This document shows positions 40,099 to 49,671 of a DNA stretch of 64,000 bases, piece by piece. Each line of letters starts with the position of its first letter. Position 1 is the first letter of the stretch. Below the pieces are notes generated by a model. It had not been told where the DNA came from and searched no databases. It saw only the letters and a program-made list of their open reading frames with translations. The translations under genes were made by a program, and so were the position numbers. The DNA comes from Vibrio sp. CDRSL-10 TSBA (GTDB lineage: Bacteria; Pseudomonadota; Gammaproteobacteria; Enterobacterales; Vibrionaceae). Where the stretch lies: the NCBI GenBank assembly GCA_039696685.1, contig CP155566.1, positions 1,550,001-1,614,000 of the forward strand, written 5' to 3'.

Positions 40099-40533
40099 AT
40101 GCAGTTATTGTTAATCCTACTCGTGATTGTCGGCGGGATGGGGCTGTCGGTTGAAGCGGGTATTCTCGGTCCGCTCGGTGAGCAGGTCGGCCATCTGTGG
40201 GCCACTTTCAGTATTTTTGGCGTCGGTGCAGCGCTGACGTTTTTGTTGATGCTGTTTTTCAGCCCGCGCAACAGTCCGTCGTTCTTTGAGCAGCCTTCGT
40301 GGCAGTTGCTGGGGGGTATTCTGGGGACCGGCTATGTGGTGATCCTAACCATGACCACACCGGTTATTGGGATCGCGATGACCATGATTGGCATCTTAGC
40401 CGGTCAGGTATCAAAAAGCCTGATCATTGACCATTTCGGTTTGCTGGGGACGCCGCATCGTAAAATTGATCGCAAGCGTCTGATTGCGCTTCTGTTTATC
40501 GTTGCAGCACTGCTGCTGATTGCCAAAAGCTAA
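40099..40533 (+). CDS. DUF606/YdcZ-type DMT transporter subunit 1
   Basis: 144 residues, about five membrane segments (LLLILLVIVGGMGLSVEAGILG; LLGGILGTGYVVILTMTTPVIG). Start ATG 40099 with AGGAG upstream; an earlier in-frame start would run into the LysR leader. Lone five-helix DMT proteins of this family work in pairs, and the second copy lies nine bases downstream. Substrate unknown. Confidence 0.85.
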   Translation: MQLLLILLVIVGGMGLSVEAGILGPLGEQVGHLWATFSIFGVGAALTFLLMLFFSPRNSPSFFEQPSWQLLGGILGTGYVVILTMTTPVIGIAMTMIGILAGQVSKSLIIDHFGLLGTPHRKIDRKRLIALLFIVAALLLIAKS

Positions 40534-40542
40534 GGAGACACT

Positions 40543-41004
40543 ATGACCCTGTTAATGATTGTAATGGCGGTGCTGGGTGGCGCGTTACTGAGTATTCAAG
40601 CGGCGATTAACGGCCAGCTTGGTAATAAAGTCGGTGTGTTTCGCTGCGCGTTTCTCACCTTTTCTATCGGTGCTTTAGTGACGGCGTTGCTGATCTTCTA
40701 CTTTGAACCGAAACACAGTATGACCTTGCTGGATGTGCCGAAATGGCAGCTGCTCGGAGCGATGTGCGGCGTGCCGTATATTGTGATTATGGTGCTGGCG
40801 GTGCAGCGTATCGGCGTGGCGGTTGCCACGGTGGCGGTGATTTTTGGTCAGCTGCTGATGAGCCTGCTGATTGATAATTTTGGCTGGATGAACAATAGCG
40901 AAATGGCGTTTTCACCTTATCGCCTGGCGGCGGTGGTGTGTCTTGGCATCGCGCTCTATTTTATTTACTCCAGCAGCCGCGATCAGAGTGCGGCTGCGGA
41001 GTAA
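40543..41004 (+). CDS. DUF606/YdcZ-type DMT transporter subunit 2
   Basis: 153 residues, five membrane segments, including LGGALLSIQAAINGQLGNKVG and PYIVIMVLAVQRIGVAVATVAVIFGQ, the signature of the family. It is the partner of the preceding gene and probably forms a heterodimer in the inner membrane. Controlled with it by the divergent LysR protein; inferred. Confidence 0.87.
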   Translation: MTLLMIVMAVLGGALLSIQAAINGQLGNKVGVFRCAFLTFSIGALVTALLIFYFEPKHSMTLLDVPKWQLLGAMCGVPYIVIMVLAVQRIGVAVATVAVIFGQLLMSLLIDNFGWMNNSEMAFSPYRLAAVVCLGIALYFIYSSSRDQSAAAE

Positions 41005-41055
41005 TCCGCCGTAATTTGGTCAGAGTGAGTCATCGGTGACCGGATCTGATAAAGC

Positions 41056-41083
41056 AAGCCCCCACAGTGATGCGGGGGCTTTT
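41056..41083. terminator. Strong terminator between DUF606 pair and GlxA-type regulator
   Basis: AAGCCCCC (41056-41063) pairs with GGGGGCTT (41074-41081), followed by TTG on the plus strand and preceded by AAAG for the opposite direction. Serves two converging transcripts. Confidence 0.8.
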
Positions 41084-41109
41084 GTATTGGCGGTAGCGTC
41101 ACTTAAGTA

Positions 41110-42133
41110 TTAGTGCTTGCGACTGAGGCCCTGTCTGAGCTGCGTGGGTGAATAACCGAAGTGATCTTTAAAGCAGTTACTGAAGTGGCTGCTGCTGACG
41201 AAACCGCAGCCGAGGCCAACCTGAATAATCGACTCGCGGCTCTCTTCCAGCTGTTTGTGAGCAAACGCGAGGCGCAGCTTGAGGTAGTAACGCGATGGTG
41301 AAGTATCGAGGTGAGTCTGGAACAAACGCTCGAGCTGACGGCGTGACATCGCCAGACAGCGCGCCAGCTCTTCCGGGGTCAGCGGCTCTTCAATATTTGA
41401 TTCCATCAGTGAGATGGCTTCCTGCAAAGCGGCCGGGCGTGCCTGTACCGGTGCGGCCGGCTCAGGTGCGGAGCCATGCAGGATAGCCTGACGACCTTCC
41501 GAAGCCTGATCGCAGCTGAGGATTTCGCGAATTGCCCGCACTAACTGACGGTCAAACTGACCTTCAATCATATTCAGCATCATTTCCATCGCGCTGTTAG
41601 GTCCGGAGCAGCTCGCGCTGTGCTCTCCGACCTCGTAGGTGTGAGTGGCCAGTTTCAGGTTTGGAAAAGTGGTACGAATATAGTGGTGACTGTTGGGATG
41701 CACCGCTGAAACCACATCTTCATCGATGGCCTGCGCATGGGCGAGGGCAATGGTGCCGTTCCAGATACTGCCGAGATTGATCTGCTGGTTGTAAGCCGCT
41801 CTGAGGCAGTAAGTAAGTTCATCGGCTGAGGCTGTATCACAACGATAGCCGCCACACACGAACAGCCAGTCCATCGAGCCGCGATTGTGCAGGTTCAGTG
41901 ATTCCACTGTTGCATCGGTTGCGATGTCGATGCCGATGTCACTCAGCACCTTGCGCGAATCTATACCAAAGGTATGAATTTGGTAAAGCGGACGTTCGTG
42001 CACCAGGTTTCGCCGTAATCAAGGCATCCATCGCAGCGGTAAACGCCATCAGAGAAAAGTTGGGCTGCAGAATAAAGCCGATATTTACCGGAACGGACTG
42101 GGATGGATTCGAAGTAGTTACGATCTCGGACAT
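41110..42133 (-). CDS. GlxA-family AraC regulator with DJ-1/PfpI domain, one frameshift
   Basis: About 340 residues. The N-terminal class I glutamine amidotransferase-like domain (VNIGFILQPNFSLMAFTAAMDAL, WLFVCGGYRC) is joined to a C-terminal AraC domain (LARCLAMSRRQLERLFQTHL, GLGCGFVSSSHFSNCFKDHFG). The frame breaks at + strand GTTTC 42007-42011; restored, DALITAN continues LVHERPLYQIHTFGID. Start ATG 42133. Members control carnitine, glycine betaine or arginine metabolism. It is divergent from a PLP decarboxylase and may regulate it. Confidence 0.88.
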
Positions 42134-42615
42134 AGGGAATTAAGTTCACTGCTGGTTACAAAGGCGCTGAATTTTTATCTCACTCACCACACCAGCTTAC
42201 CTGCTGTGGCGGTTAAGCGTTAACTCATTGATAGCTCTAACAGCGTTTTAACAGGTTATCGGTGCGATGTATATGATGAGTTCTCAGCGGCGCGAATTTA
42301 ACCTCAATTCTTGTGCATAAAACCCTGAAATCGAGGCTGCAAATAACGATTAATAAATCGAATCTTAACCACAAAAACCTTTTGCTTTCAAAGCCGCATT
42401 TTTTATTGCGCTCCGTTTCTTATGACCCTATTATCGCCTCGCTTCTTGATGATAGCCAATCCGAGTACATCACAGTCTGTTTTGTGGCAAGGCGATAGAG
42501 CAACTATCCAAGAGTGACTTTGACAGCGCATTTACGCGCTTTTATTGACGCTCCACTTTTCATTATTACCGCCAACAACAAATGAAAAGTGTCATAACCA
42601 CATTGGAGGTTTGCC
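42134..42615. other. Long leader/promoter region of the PLP decarboxylase
   Basis: 482 bases between divergent genes. It holds an inverted repeat next to the decarboxylase start (see 42554-42591) and a possible short leader frame (42313-42498, ending VARR), which has no recognisable homolog. Long leaders are common for polyamine-controlled decarboxylases. I see no complete gene. Confidence 0.4.
42554..42591 (+). promoter_or_regulatory. 11-bp hairpin upstream of the decarboxylase ribosome site
   Basis: CACTTTTCATT (42554-42564) pairs exactly with AATGAAAAGTG (42581-42591) around a 16-base loop, just upstream of the GGAGG at 42605-42609. In the mRNA it would form a stem right before the start region, a position suited to translational or attenuation control. 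Function is inferred. Confidence 0.5.
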
Positions 42616-43815
42616 ATGGCTAGTTCTCGTTCTGTTCTTAATTTTCAATCTTTCACTTCTCAAGCTCTGTCTGCTGATGACGTTCAACTTATCGAAACGT
42701 CTGTTGAGCAGTTTGGTGCACCATTACTGATGCTGGATTGCGATATTATCCGTCAGCAATACCGTGCCCTGAGCAATGCACTGCCAAACGTGACTCTGCA
42801 CTTTGCACTGAAACCGCTGCCGCACCCGGCTGTGGTCAGAACCCTGCTGCAAGAAGGCGCGAGCTTTGACCTGGCAACCAGTGGTGAAGTTGAGCTGGTG
42901 GCGCAAGAAGGCGTACCGGCAGAACGTACTATTCATACTCACCCGATTAAACGCGATGCCGACATCCGTGATGCACTGGCGTACGGCTGTAATGTGTTCG
43001 TGGTGGATAACCTGAATGAACTGGCTAAGTTCAAAGCGTATAACGATCAGGTTGAACTGCTGGTGCGTCTGAGTTTCCGTAACTCAGAAGCGTTTGCGGA
43101 CCTGTCGAAGAAATTCGGCTGTACTCCTGAGCAGGCTCTGACCATCATCGAAACGGCGAAAGAGTGGAATATCCACATTAAAGGTTTGTCATTCCACGTA
43201 GGTTCTCAAACCATGAACCCGCAAAAATATGTGGAAGCGATCAATACTTGTCGTGTAGTGATGGAACAGGCAGTAGAACGTGGCCTGCCAGCATTGAGCA
43301 CGTTGGATATTGGTGGTGGTTTCCCTGTGAACTACACCAAACAAGTGATGCCGATTGATCAGTTCTGTGTGCCGATCAACGAAGCACTGAGCCTGTTGCC
43401 AGAAACTGTACAAGTGATTGCTGAACCGGGTCGTTTCATTGTGGCTCAGTGTATGATGAGCGTCGCTTCAGTGATGGGTCAGGCAGAGCGTGACGGTCAG
43501 ACCTGGTACTACCTGGATGACGGTGTTTACGGTTCGTTCAGCGGCCTGATCTTTGATGATGCCCAGTATCCGCTGGTGACTCTGAAACAAGGCGGCGAGT
43601 GCGCACCAAGCGTACTGGCAGGACCGACTTGTGACAGTATCGACGTGATTGCTGAAAACATCATGCTGCCTAAACTGGACAACGGTGATTTGATCATCGG
43701 TCGCATGATGGGTGCTTACACCAGTGCAACAGCAACCGACTTTAACTTCTTTAAACGCGCACAAACCGTCGTGTTTAACGAGCAAGTGGCCAACTGCGAA
43801 CGCATGATCGGCTAA
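42616..43815 (+). CDS. Group III (alanine-racemase fold) PLP ornithine/lysine decarboxylase
   Basis: 399 residues from ATG 42616 with GGAGG upstream. PLP lysine in HFALKPLPHP (the usual Tyr is Phe), GxGGGFP in TLDIGGGFPVNY, EPGR in VIAEPGRFIVAQ, and catalytic Cys in LAGPTCDSIDVI. This is the eukaryotic-type ornithine decarboxylase fold used in Vibrio and alphaproteobacteria for ornithine or lysine decarboxylation to putrescine or cadaverine. Diaminopimelate decarboxylase is excluded by length and context. Substrate choice between ornithine and lysine is not resolved. Confidence 0.87.
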   Translation: MASSRSVLNFQSFTSQALSADDVQLIETSVEQFGAPLLMLDCDIIRQQYRALSNALPNVTLHFALKPLPHPAVVRTLLQEGASFDLATSGEVELVAQEGVPAERTIHTHPIKRDADIRDALAYGCNVFVVDNLNELAKFKAYNDQVELLVRLSFRNSEAFADLSKKFGCTPEQALTIIETAKEWNIHIKGLSFHVGSQTMNPQKYVEAINTCRVVMEQAVERGLPALSTLDIGGGFPVNYTKQVMPIDQFCVPINEALSLLPETVQVIAEPGRFIVAQCMMSVASVMGQAERDGQTWYYLDDGVYGSFSGLIFDDAQYPLVTLKQGGECAPSVLAGPTCDSIDVIAENIMLPKLDNGDLIIGRMMGAYTSATATDFNFFKRAQTVVFNEQVANCERMIG

Positions 43816-43856
43816 CATCTGGGCGTCTCAATGACGCTACAGAGACCCACTTATTA

Positions 43857-43882
43857 AGCTCTCACTCCGGTGGGAGCTTTTT
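43857..43882 (+). terminator. Terminator after the decarboxylase
   Basis: AGCTCTCAC (43857-43865) pairs with GTGGGAGCT (43870-43878) with one wobble, followed by TTTTT. Textbook Rho-independent terminator. Confidence 0.85.
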
Positions 43883-44062
43883 GTTTTGCGGCAGTGCTTG
43901 GTATTACTCTTTAAACCCAATCTTAAACACTGTGTTTTGTTCGGGCGATTCAGCGCTTTGCTTTGTGGCGACGAGCTCAAGGATGTCCACATTTGGGCTG
44001 ATTTCAAGTAAGCTAACGCCTTCTATCTTAACCAAAGATACAGAGTAACAACGGATATCAGC

Positions 44063-44746
44063 GTGAAATTACTTATTATCGAAGACTCAGAAACGCTGCG
44101 CCGCAGTTTGGTGGTCGGTCTCAATCATCTTGGCTTTACCATTGATGATACAGGGGATGGCCAGGAGGCGCTCAGTCTGGCCACGCATCATGACTATGAT
44201 TTAATTATTCTCGATCTCATGCTGCCAAACGTCAGTGGCCTGGATATTTTGCGCGCCCTGCGTAAACAGAAAAAGCAGACTCGGGTGTTAATTTTATCGG
44301 CCAAAACCAAGACCGAAGAAAGGGTAGAGGGGCTGATGCTCGGCGCGGATGACTATCTCACCAAACCGTTTTCGTTTGAAGAGCTGCATGCCCGGATTCT
44401 GACCCTGATGCGACGTGGTTCGCTGGATCAGGTGGATCATAATCTGGTGGTGGACGATTTTCGCCTCAATCAACAGGATAAAACCTTCTATTACGCAGAG
44501 AAGAGTATTGAACTGACGCCGAACGAGTACAAAATACTGCACTGTTTGTTTAGTGCGCCGAACCGGGTCCTCAGCGTCGAGCAAATCAGTGAAGCGGTGG
44601 TGGGAAATTTTGATTATTTATCGAAAAACACCATCGAAGCGCACATTTCTTCGATTCGTAAAAAAGTGCGCGATGCGCAGGGTTCGCTGCCGCTGAAGAA
44701 TAAGCGCGGCTTTGGCTACGTGATGGAAAAATCAGCTGAGGGTTAA
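44063..44746 (+). CDS. OmpR-family response regulator
   Basis: 227 residues. The receiver domain has acidic pocket EDSE, phospho-accepting Asp in LIILDLMLPNVSG (about residue 51) and Lys in YLTKPFSFEEL. The winged-helix effector domain is at about 130-225 (IELTPNEYKILHCLF, TIEAHISSIRKKVRD, RGFGYVM). It precedes its sensor kinase by one base. Target genes unknown. Confidence 0.93.
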   Translation: MKLLIIEDSETLRRSLVVGLNHLGFTIDDTGDGQEALSLATHHDYDLIILDLMLPNVSGLDILRALRKQKKQTRVLILSAKTKTEERVEGLMLGADDYLTKPFSFEELHARILTLMRRGSLDQVDHNLVVDDFRLNQQDKTFYYAEKSIELTPNEYKILHCLFSAPNRVLSVEQISEAVVGNFDYLSKNTIEAHISSIRKKVRDAQGSLPLKNKRGFGYVMEKSAEG

Positions 44747-44747
44747 C

Positions 44748-46250
44748 ATGTCAGTCAAATCAGTGTATCAGCAATTAGCCTCTGGTCAGGGTGCGAGTTT
44801 TACTTCGATAGAACGTAAACTGATCAACTCTGTTTCTCTGGTGTTTGGATTCTTTCTGTTCGCGGTATTTCTGTCGGTTGATATTGGCCTTGATGACTGG
44901 GTAGAAGATCAATTCAATCAGGCAATGCTGAATAAGGCCAACTACCTCAAATCCGAAATCAGTTTTAATCACGATAAAGTCGAATTTACCGCTGATCTGC
45001 GTTTTTTACCTGAATACAGCTCTGAAGACGATCCGCACTATTTCCAGATCTGGCACGACGGTCAAACCATCGGTCGCTCGCCAACTTTGACAGCCTATCC
45101 AAATGTGAATCTGATTGAGCCGGACATCGCGATTGGTGAATTGCGCATTATTGATGTGGTGATGCCAAACGGAGAACTGGGCAAAGCAACCTTGTCGAAT
45201 TTTGTGCCGCAAAGTGATGATGGCAGTATCGAAGCGGTGTCCATGACGATTTATGAGTCAGCCGGCGGCCTGGATAGCCTGCTGTGGCTGGTGGACGGGT
45301 TACTGATCGGCAGTTTTCTGTTGGCGATCATGGTGATGCGTTTTGTGACCAAAACCATCATCCGCCGCGGCCTGGCGCCGCTGGATAAACTGAATGAAGA
45401 GTTGAAAACACTGAGTCTTGCTGATCAGTTCTCGGCGCTTGAATTGATTATTCCTGATACGCAAGTAGTCGAAATTGAGCCGATTCGTAAAGAATTGAAC
45501 CGATTTATCCGCAGTAACCAGCAACTGATTAAAAATGAGCAGCGCATCACCGGCGATATTGCCCACGAACTGAAAACCCCGCTGGCAGAGATGATTACAC
45601 TGAGTGAGGTCCATATCCGTTATCCGGATGATGAACGCATCAGTAAAACCTATCCGGATGATATTCTGGCCATTGCCAAGCGGATGAAGTCGATTGTCGA
45701 AAAACTGCTGCTGCTGCAACGCACCGCCTCTCCGTCACTGAATCTGAGTAAAGAAGCCTTGTCGATCCGCTCAGTGTTTGCCCAGGTCAAACATGATATT
45801 GAATTCAAATACCCGAATGTGGAACAACGCCTTGAGCAACGCTGTGAAACCGATGAATGGTTCCTGACCGACCGCTTCAGCCTGGAAACCATACTGATCA
45901 ATTTGCTTGATAATGCGCTTTACTATAGTCCGGCGCAAACCAGGGTAGAAGTGCGTTGGCGTGAGTTGGAGGGTGACTACGAGCTGAGTATTTCCAATCA
46001 CCTCAACCATACCATTTCTCAGGAGCAGTTGGATAAAATGGTTCAGCCACTGTTTCAGATTGATGATTCGCGGACCAACAATGAACGCTTTGGTTTAGGG
46101 CTTTCTATTATAAATAATATTTGTCAGCAGCATCGCTATGATTTGAGCTTTACCCTACCTGAACCACTGACGCTGATGGTCACAATCCGTATTCCTAAAT
46201 CTGGTGCTCAGATTGAAGACGAGCATCTTGAGGAAGAGGCTGCGCTTTAA
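44748..46250 (+). CDS. Sensor histidine kinase
   Basis: 500 residues. An N-terminal membrane helix at about 28-50, a periplasmic sensing region at about 50-175, a second helix near LLWLVDGLLIGSFLLAIMVM, then HAMP-like linker, H-box GDIAHELKTPLAEM with the phospho-accepting His, N-box NLLDNALYYSP, and G-boxes RFGLGLSIINNI. Cognate of the response regulator just upstream. Signal unknown. Confidence 0.93.
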   Translation: MSVKSVYQQLASGQGASFTSIERKLINSVSLVFGFFLFAVFLSVDIGLDDWVEDQFNQAMLNKANYLKSEISFNHDKVEFTADLRFLPEYSSEDDPHYFQIWHDGQTIGRSPTLTAYPNVNLIEPDIAIGELRIIDVVMPNGELGKATLSNFVPQSDDGSIEAVSMTIYESAGGLDSLLWLVDGLLIGSFLLAIMVMRFVTKTIIRRGLAPLDKLNEELKTLSLADQFSALELIIPDTQVVEIEPIRKELNRFIRSNQQLIKNEQRITGDIAHELKTPLAEMITLSEVHIRYPDDERISKTYPDDILAIAKRMKSIVEKLLLLQRTASPSLNLSKEALSIRSVFAQVKHDIEFKYPNVEQRLEQRCETDEWFLTDRFSLETILINLLDNALYYSPAQTRVEVRWRELEGDYELSISNHLNHTISQEQLDKMVQPLFQIDDSRTNNERFGLGLSIINNICQQHRYDLSFTLPEPLTLMVTIRIPKSGAQIEDEHLEEEAAL

Positions 46251-46270
46251 TTCGAGAGCACAGCTCAAAA

Positions 46271-46306
46271 TGCAAAAGAGCACTCCGTGTGGTGTGCTCT
46301 TTTGCA
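46271..46306. terminator. Terminator after the two-component operon
   Basis: A perfect 13-bp stem, TGCAAAAGAGCAC (46271-46283) with its complement (46294-46306). The A/T-rich base acts as a T-tract in both directions. It also lies beyond the MarR remnant on the other strand. Confidence 0.8.
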
Positions 46307-46482
46307 TCGGCAGTCCCGTTCGGGAATGGGCTGTTTTACCGGTTGGTTCCTGGCTGATCTCGACATTCATCCAGTTGAGCAGCTATTTCTGTAGCGATGG
46401 ACGTTGCGCTATCATCAGCAGCAGTTCCAACAACTATTCTTTACTGATGTCGTGTTTTTCTGCCAGGGCATTGTCCGCTGGG

Positions 46483-46735
46483 TCAAGTATAGTCCGTGGG
46501 TGCAAGTAAACCCCTACGCTCTTTTTCCGGCATACGAATAAACTGGTATTGATCTATCTCCACCGGTTCAAGCTGCAGCCCCAAATCCAGCAAGCCCTGA
46601 CTGAGTTTCTCTTTGATGCTCTCCATCAAATCGACCATTTGCTCTGCCTTTTTCAACACTGCATAGCCAGATTCGGTCAGGCTAAGCTGTTTGTCGTGGA
46701 TGTCGGACAGCTGGCGCTTTGCCGGATCAAGCCGA
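46483..46735 (-). pseudogene. Truncated MarR-family regulator remnant
   Basis: Reading from about 46735 down, the frame gives PAKRQLSDIHDKQLSLTESG and AVLKKAEQMVDLMESIKEKL, the C-terminal half of a MarR protein (wing and dimer helix), ending APTDYT. The DNA-binding N-terminus is missing; it abuts the end of the AraC gene, whose last codons share the same bases in another frame. A deletion probably fused the two genes. Confidence 0.6.
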
Positions 46736-47638
46736 GTCGGCTTCGCGCAACGCTTTGATGTCTTTTGACGGCGGCGCGCCGAACAGGCGGCTGTATTCTC
46801 GGCTGAACTGAGACGGGCTTTCGTAACCCACTTTAAATGTCGTAGCCATTGCATCGAGGTTTTCCGTCAGCATCAGGCGGCGAGCTTCATTCAGGCGCAG
46901 CTTTTTCTGGAACTGCAGCGGTGTCATCGACGTCATCGAGCGGAAATGGGTATAAAACGCGGATTTGCTCATGCCGCTGTAAGACGCTAAATCACCGACA
47001 CTGAGTGGTTTGACGAAGTTGTTTTTAAGCCAGTCAATGGCTTTAGAAATCTGGTGGCTGTGGCTGCCAGCGGTGACCAGTTGGTTGAGGCGAACGCCTT
47101 GCTCAGTCATCAGCAGACGATAAAAGATTTCACGTTTGATGACAGGAGCCAGAATTTTTATCGTTTCGGGTTCGTCCAGCAGTGCCATCAGACGAATGAA
47201 TGCGTTGAGCAGGCTGTCAGACAGTTCACCAACGGCAATACCGCTCTGGGCTCCTTTACCGTGGTTAAAGGAAAACTCACTGTCTACGATTAATTGGGAG
47301 ATCTCTTGCAAATCGAGTTCCATAATCAAGCCCAGGTAGGGTGCGTCTTCACTGGCTTCAATAATGTTAGCGATGACCGGTAAATCAACCGATGAGATCA
47401 GGAAGTGGTTCGCGTCATAAGTGTGGGCTTCATCACCAACGATTACCCGTTTGGTGCCCTGAGCAATCAAGCAGATGCTTGGGTTGAGGGTATAACTTGT
47501 TGGCGGAGTAGGCGCGTTCCATCGGCTGAGTTTCAGGCCGGGAATGTCTGTCTCAAACTGAGTATTTGTGGTTGTCCAGTTCTCAATTTGCCTGGCCAGT
47601 TTTTGTGAAGCGCTGACCATACGTTGTTCACTGCTCAT
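46727..47638 (-). CDS. AraC-family regulator with AraC_N domain
   Basis: 303 residues. The N-terminal cupin-like domain (LSRWNAPTPPTSYTLNPSIC, ANHFLISSVDLPVIANI) and C-terminal double helix-turn-helix (LSVGDLASYSGMSKSAFYTH, MATTFKVGYESPSQFSREYSR) match the YqhC-type AraC_N group, often responding to aldehydes or electrophiles. It is divergent from a CMD-family gene across about 470 bp. Targets unknown. Confidence 0.9.
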   Translation of the reverse strand: MSSEQRMVSASQKLARQIENWTTTNTQFETDIPGLKLSRWNAPTPPTSYTLNPSICLIAQGTKRVIVGDEAHTYDANHFLISSVDLPVIANIIEASEDAPYLGLIMELDLQEISQLIVDSEFSFNHGKGAQSGIAVGELSDSLLNAFIRLMALLDEPETIKILAPVIKREIFYRLLMTEQGVRLNQLVTAGSHSHQISKAIDWLKNNFVKPLSVGDLASYSGMSKSAFYTHFRSMTSMTPLQFQKKLRLNEARRLMLTENLDAMATTFKVGYESPSQFSREYSRLFGAPPSKDIKALREADSA

Positions 47639-48106
47639 AGGTACTCCACAGATGACCTTAATGGTGATGTGATAGATAAAGATAGAATAGTTATAACAGC
47701 AACTTTCTCTATGTAAAGAGTATTAGGCAAGATTGTTGCCAGCTTTAAAGGGTTGTGAAGAACGGAGGTTTGGGTGTTCTCGTTGGTTCTTGCTTCGTTT
47801 TTTAAAAGATTATTTGTTTCTAAACATATTATTAAGTTTGTTTTCAATAGTCGGCTCTGTGTGTGCGTGCTCAGGTGTTTACTTGGTTGTTGTTTGATGT
47901 TTTGTACAATCAGGCAAGTATTGGCAATGATTAGGCTAACGCAAAATCGCAGACAGGGAGTAAATTGGCACTACAGTTTGGAAGCTTGAAGAAGTCATGG
48001 GATAAAACAGGCTTTGATGAAATGAGTGTAAATACTTCTGACAGACACCGCATTTTTCCCAAACTTTAAGAAGTTTTCCTCAACCCAAAATGTCGGAGAG
48101 TTGATT
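47639..48106. other. Divergent intergenic region, AraC regulator / CMD protein
   Basis: 468 bases. TTGCCAGC/TTGGCAA-like elements appear at about 47735 and 47920, and an A/T-rich stretch lies at 47790-47850. These should be the promoters of the two divergent genes. No open frame with a plausible start or known family. Confidence 0.4.
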
Positions 48107-48736
48107 ATGCAAACAGAGTTTAACCAGAAAGAACAAGCCATCGTACCTATCGCGGCGTTTACCGCCAGCGGAGACATTGAGCAGCTGAAAACCAGTCTGG
48201 TCAAAGGCTTGAACGTCGGTTTAACCGTTAATGAAATCAAAGAAGTTCTGACACAGTTGTATGCATACACTGGTTTTCCGCGCAGTCTGAACGCAATGGG
48301 CACTTTTATGGGTATCATGACTCAGCGTAAGGCCGACGGTATCAATGATCCTGAAGGGCCAACCGCTTCTCCGCTGCCAACAGATATAACCAGCCTGGAA
48401 TTTGGTACTGAAAACCAAACTAAGTTGATTGGTCAGCCAGTGTCTGGTCCTTTGTTCGATTTTGCTCCGGAAGTGGATCAATATCTGAAAGCACACTTGT
48501 TCGGTGACATTTTTCAGCGTGATGTTCTGAGCTGGAGAGTCCGTGAATTGGCTACTATCGCAGCATTGGCGAATTTGCCGGGCGCAAACAGCCAACTTCA
48601 GGCGCACTACAACATCAGCCTGAATAACGACATTACACCAGAGCAACTGCGTGCTTTCGTAGAAATATTGAGCCAGGATTGTGGCGATCAGATTGCTGCA
48701 AATGCCGCTCAGGTTCTGGACGCTGTGCTGAAATAA
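48107..48736 (+). CDS. Carboxymuconolactone decarboxylase (CMD)-family protein
   Basis: 209 residues from ATG 48107, with CGGAGAG upstream. Two CMD repeats: QLKTSLVKGLNVGLTVNEIKEVLTQLYAYTGFPRSLNAM (about 20-62) and the second half at about 125-205. The usual redox CxxC of AhpD-type members is absent (AYTGFP at that point), so it is not a peroxidase partner of the AhpD kind. Function unknown; divergent AraC regulator likely controls it. Confidence 0.82.
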   Translation: MQTEFNQKEQAIVPIAAFTASGDIEQLKTSLVKGLNVGLTVNEIKEVLTQLYAYTGFPRSLNAMGTFMGIMTQRKADGINDPEGPTASPLPTDITSLEFGTENQTKLIGQPVSGPLFDFAPEVDQYLKAHLFGDIFQRDVLSWRVRELATIAALANLPGANSQLQAHYNISLNNDITPEQLRAFVEILSQDCGDQIAANAAQVLDAVLK

Positions 48737-49034
48737 CGGTTCCGGATAAGGAGCATTGATCAAATATTCCTTACCCTCTCATTGGTTCTGTTAGCACGCT
48801 ATCAACGTTGATTTCAGCTCCCCGCAAGTTTGTGGTGCCGAAGGCCGTGATAGCAAGATGAAAATGACGTTAACGCACAGATTAACGTAGCTATTTAAAT
48901 TTATTTATTACAGGCACCGCGCAAGGGGCCAGGGCCTTTTTTGTCCTGAAAACTCGGCAGAATAAAATCAACGATTCGTGTTGAATATTATTCTTTCTTT
49001 CCTCGGCTACAAGCAATTCACCCAAGGTTAAAGA

Positions 49035-49469
49035 GTGAGTTTGGCACTGTTTACCGCTCATACCAGTTTAGCTGCGGACGATACGAATCTTTCCGGGCTA
49101 AATCATGGAGATAATACAATGAAAATTCGTTTCGTTTTTGATGACCGCAGCTTGACTGCAACCCTGAAAGATACGCCAAGTGTGCGTGATTTTGTCAGCC
49201 AACTGCCTCTAACCATGGAACTGGAAGATTACGCCAGTACGGAAAAAATTGCTTACCTGCCCAGTAAACTGACTCGCGAAGGTGCTCCGAACGGCACTAA
49301 ATCGAAAGCCGGTGATATTTCTTATTATGCACCTTGGGGTAACCTGGTTATCTTTTACAAAGATTTTGGTCATGCGTCTGGCCGGATCAATCTGGGTAAA
49401 CTGGAAGGTGGCCTGGAGCGTTTTACTGCAGAACGTTCGCCAACCGTGACCATTGATCTGGTCGACTGA
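49035..49469 (+). CDS. Cyclophilin-like fold protein
   Basis: The conserved domain starts at MKIRFVFDDRSLTATLKD (ATG 49119, GGAG upstream). Motifs LPLTMELEDYASTEKIAYLP, GDISYYAPWGNLVIFYKDFG and INLGKLEGG are typical of the cyclophilin-like protein family. A GTG start at 49035 adds LALFTAHTSLAA, which looks like a shortened export signal. Function is unknown in the family. An export role, and therefore the start, is uncertain. Confidence 0.8.
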   Translation: MSLALFTAHTSLAADDTNLSGLNHGDNTMKIRFVFDDRSLTATLKDTPSVRDFVSQLPLTMELEDYASTEKIAYLPSKLTREGAPNGTKSKAGDISYYAPWGNLVIFYKDFGHASGRINLGKLEGGLERFTAERSPTVTIDLVD

Positions 49470-49481
49470 TTCCTGACTGTG

Positions 49482-49507
49482 AGCCCATCCTTGTGATGGG
49501 CTTTTTC
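49482..49507 (+). terminator. Terminator after the cyclophilin-like gene
   Basis: AGCCCATC (49482-49489) pairs with GATGGGCT (49495-49502), followed by TTTTC. Good Rho-independent terminator. Confidence 0.85.
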
Positions 49508-49671
49508 TACTTTACTATCTTCATCACGAACTGCCATAAACGGCGCTTTATTGACACGTTTTACCTGCCAGTTGCGCTTCCATTCTTTCTTCTTTACAGC
49601 GTACATTTTGTCCGCCTGAGCGCTTTCCGTCTCTCAAACCGCATTTGTGCTTAATAGCCCGCCATAGTTCG

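Noticed and set aside
42313..42498. 61-codon leader peptide gene
   Set aside because: No homolog recognised and no good ribosome site; mentioned only as weak candidate.
48221..48763. 180-codon antisense frame over the CMD gene
   Set aside because: Shadow frame; the sense product has clear CMD repeats.
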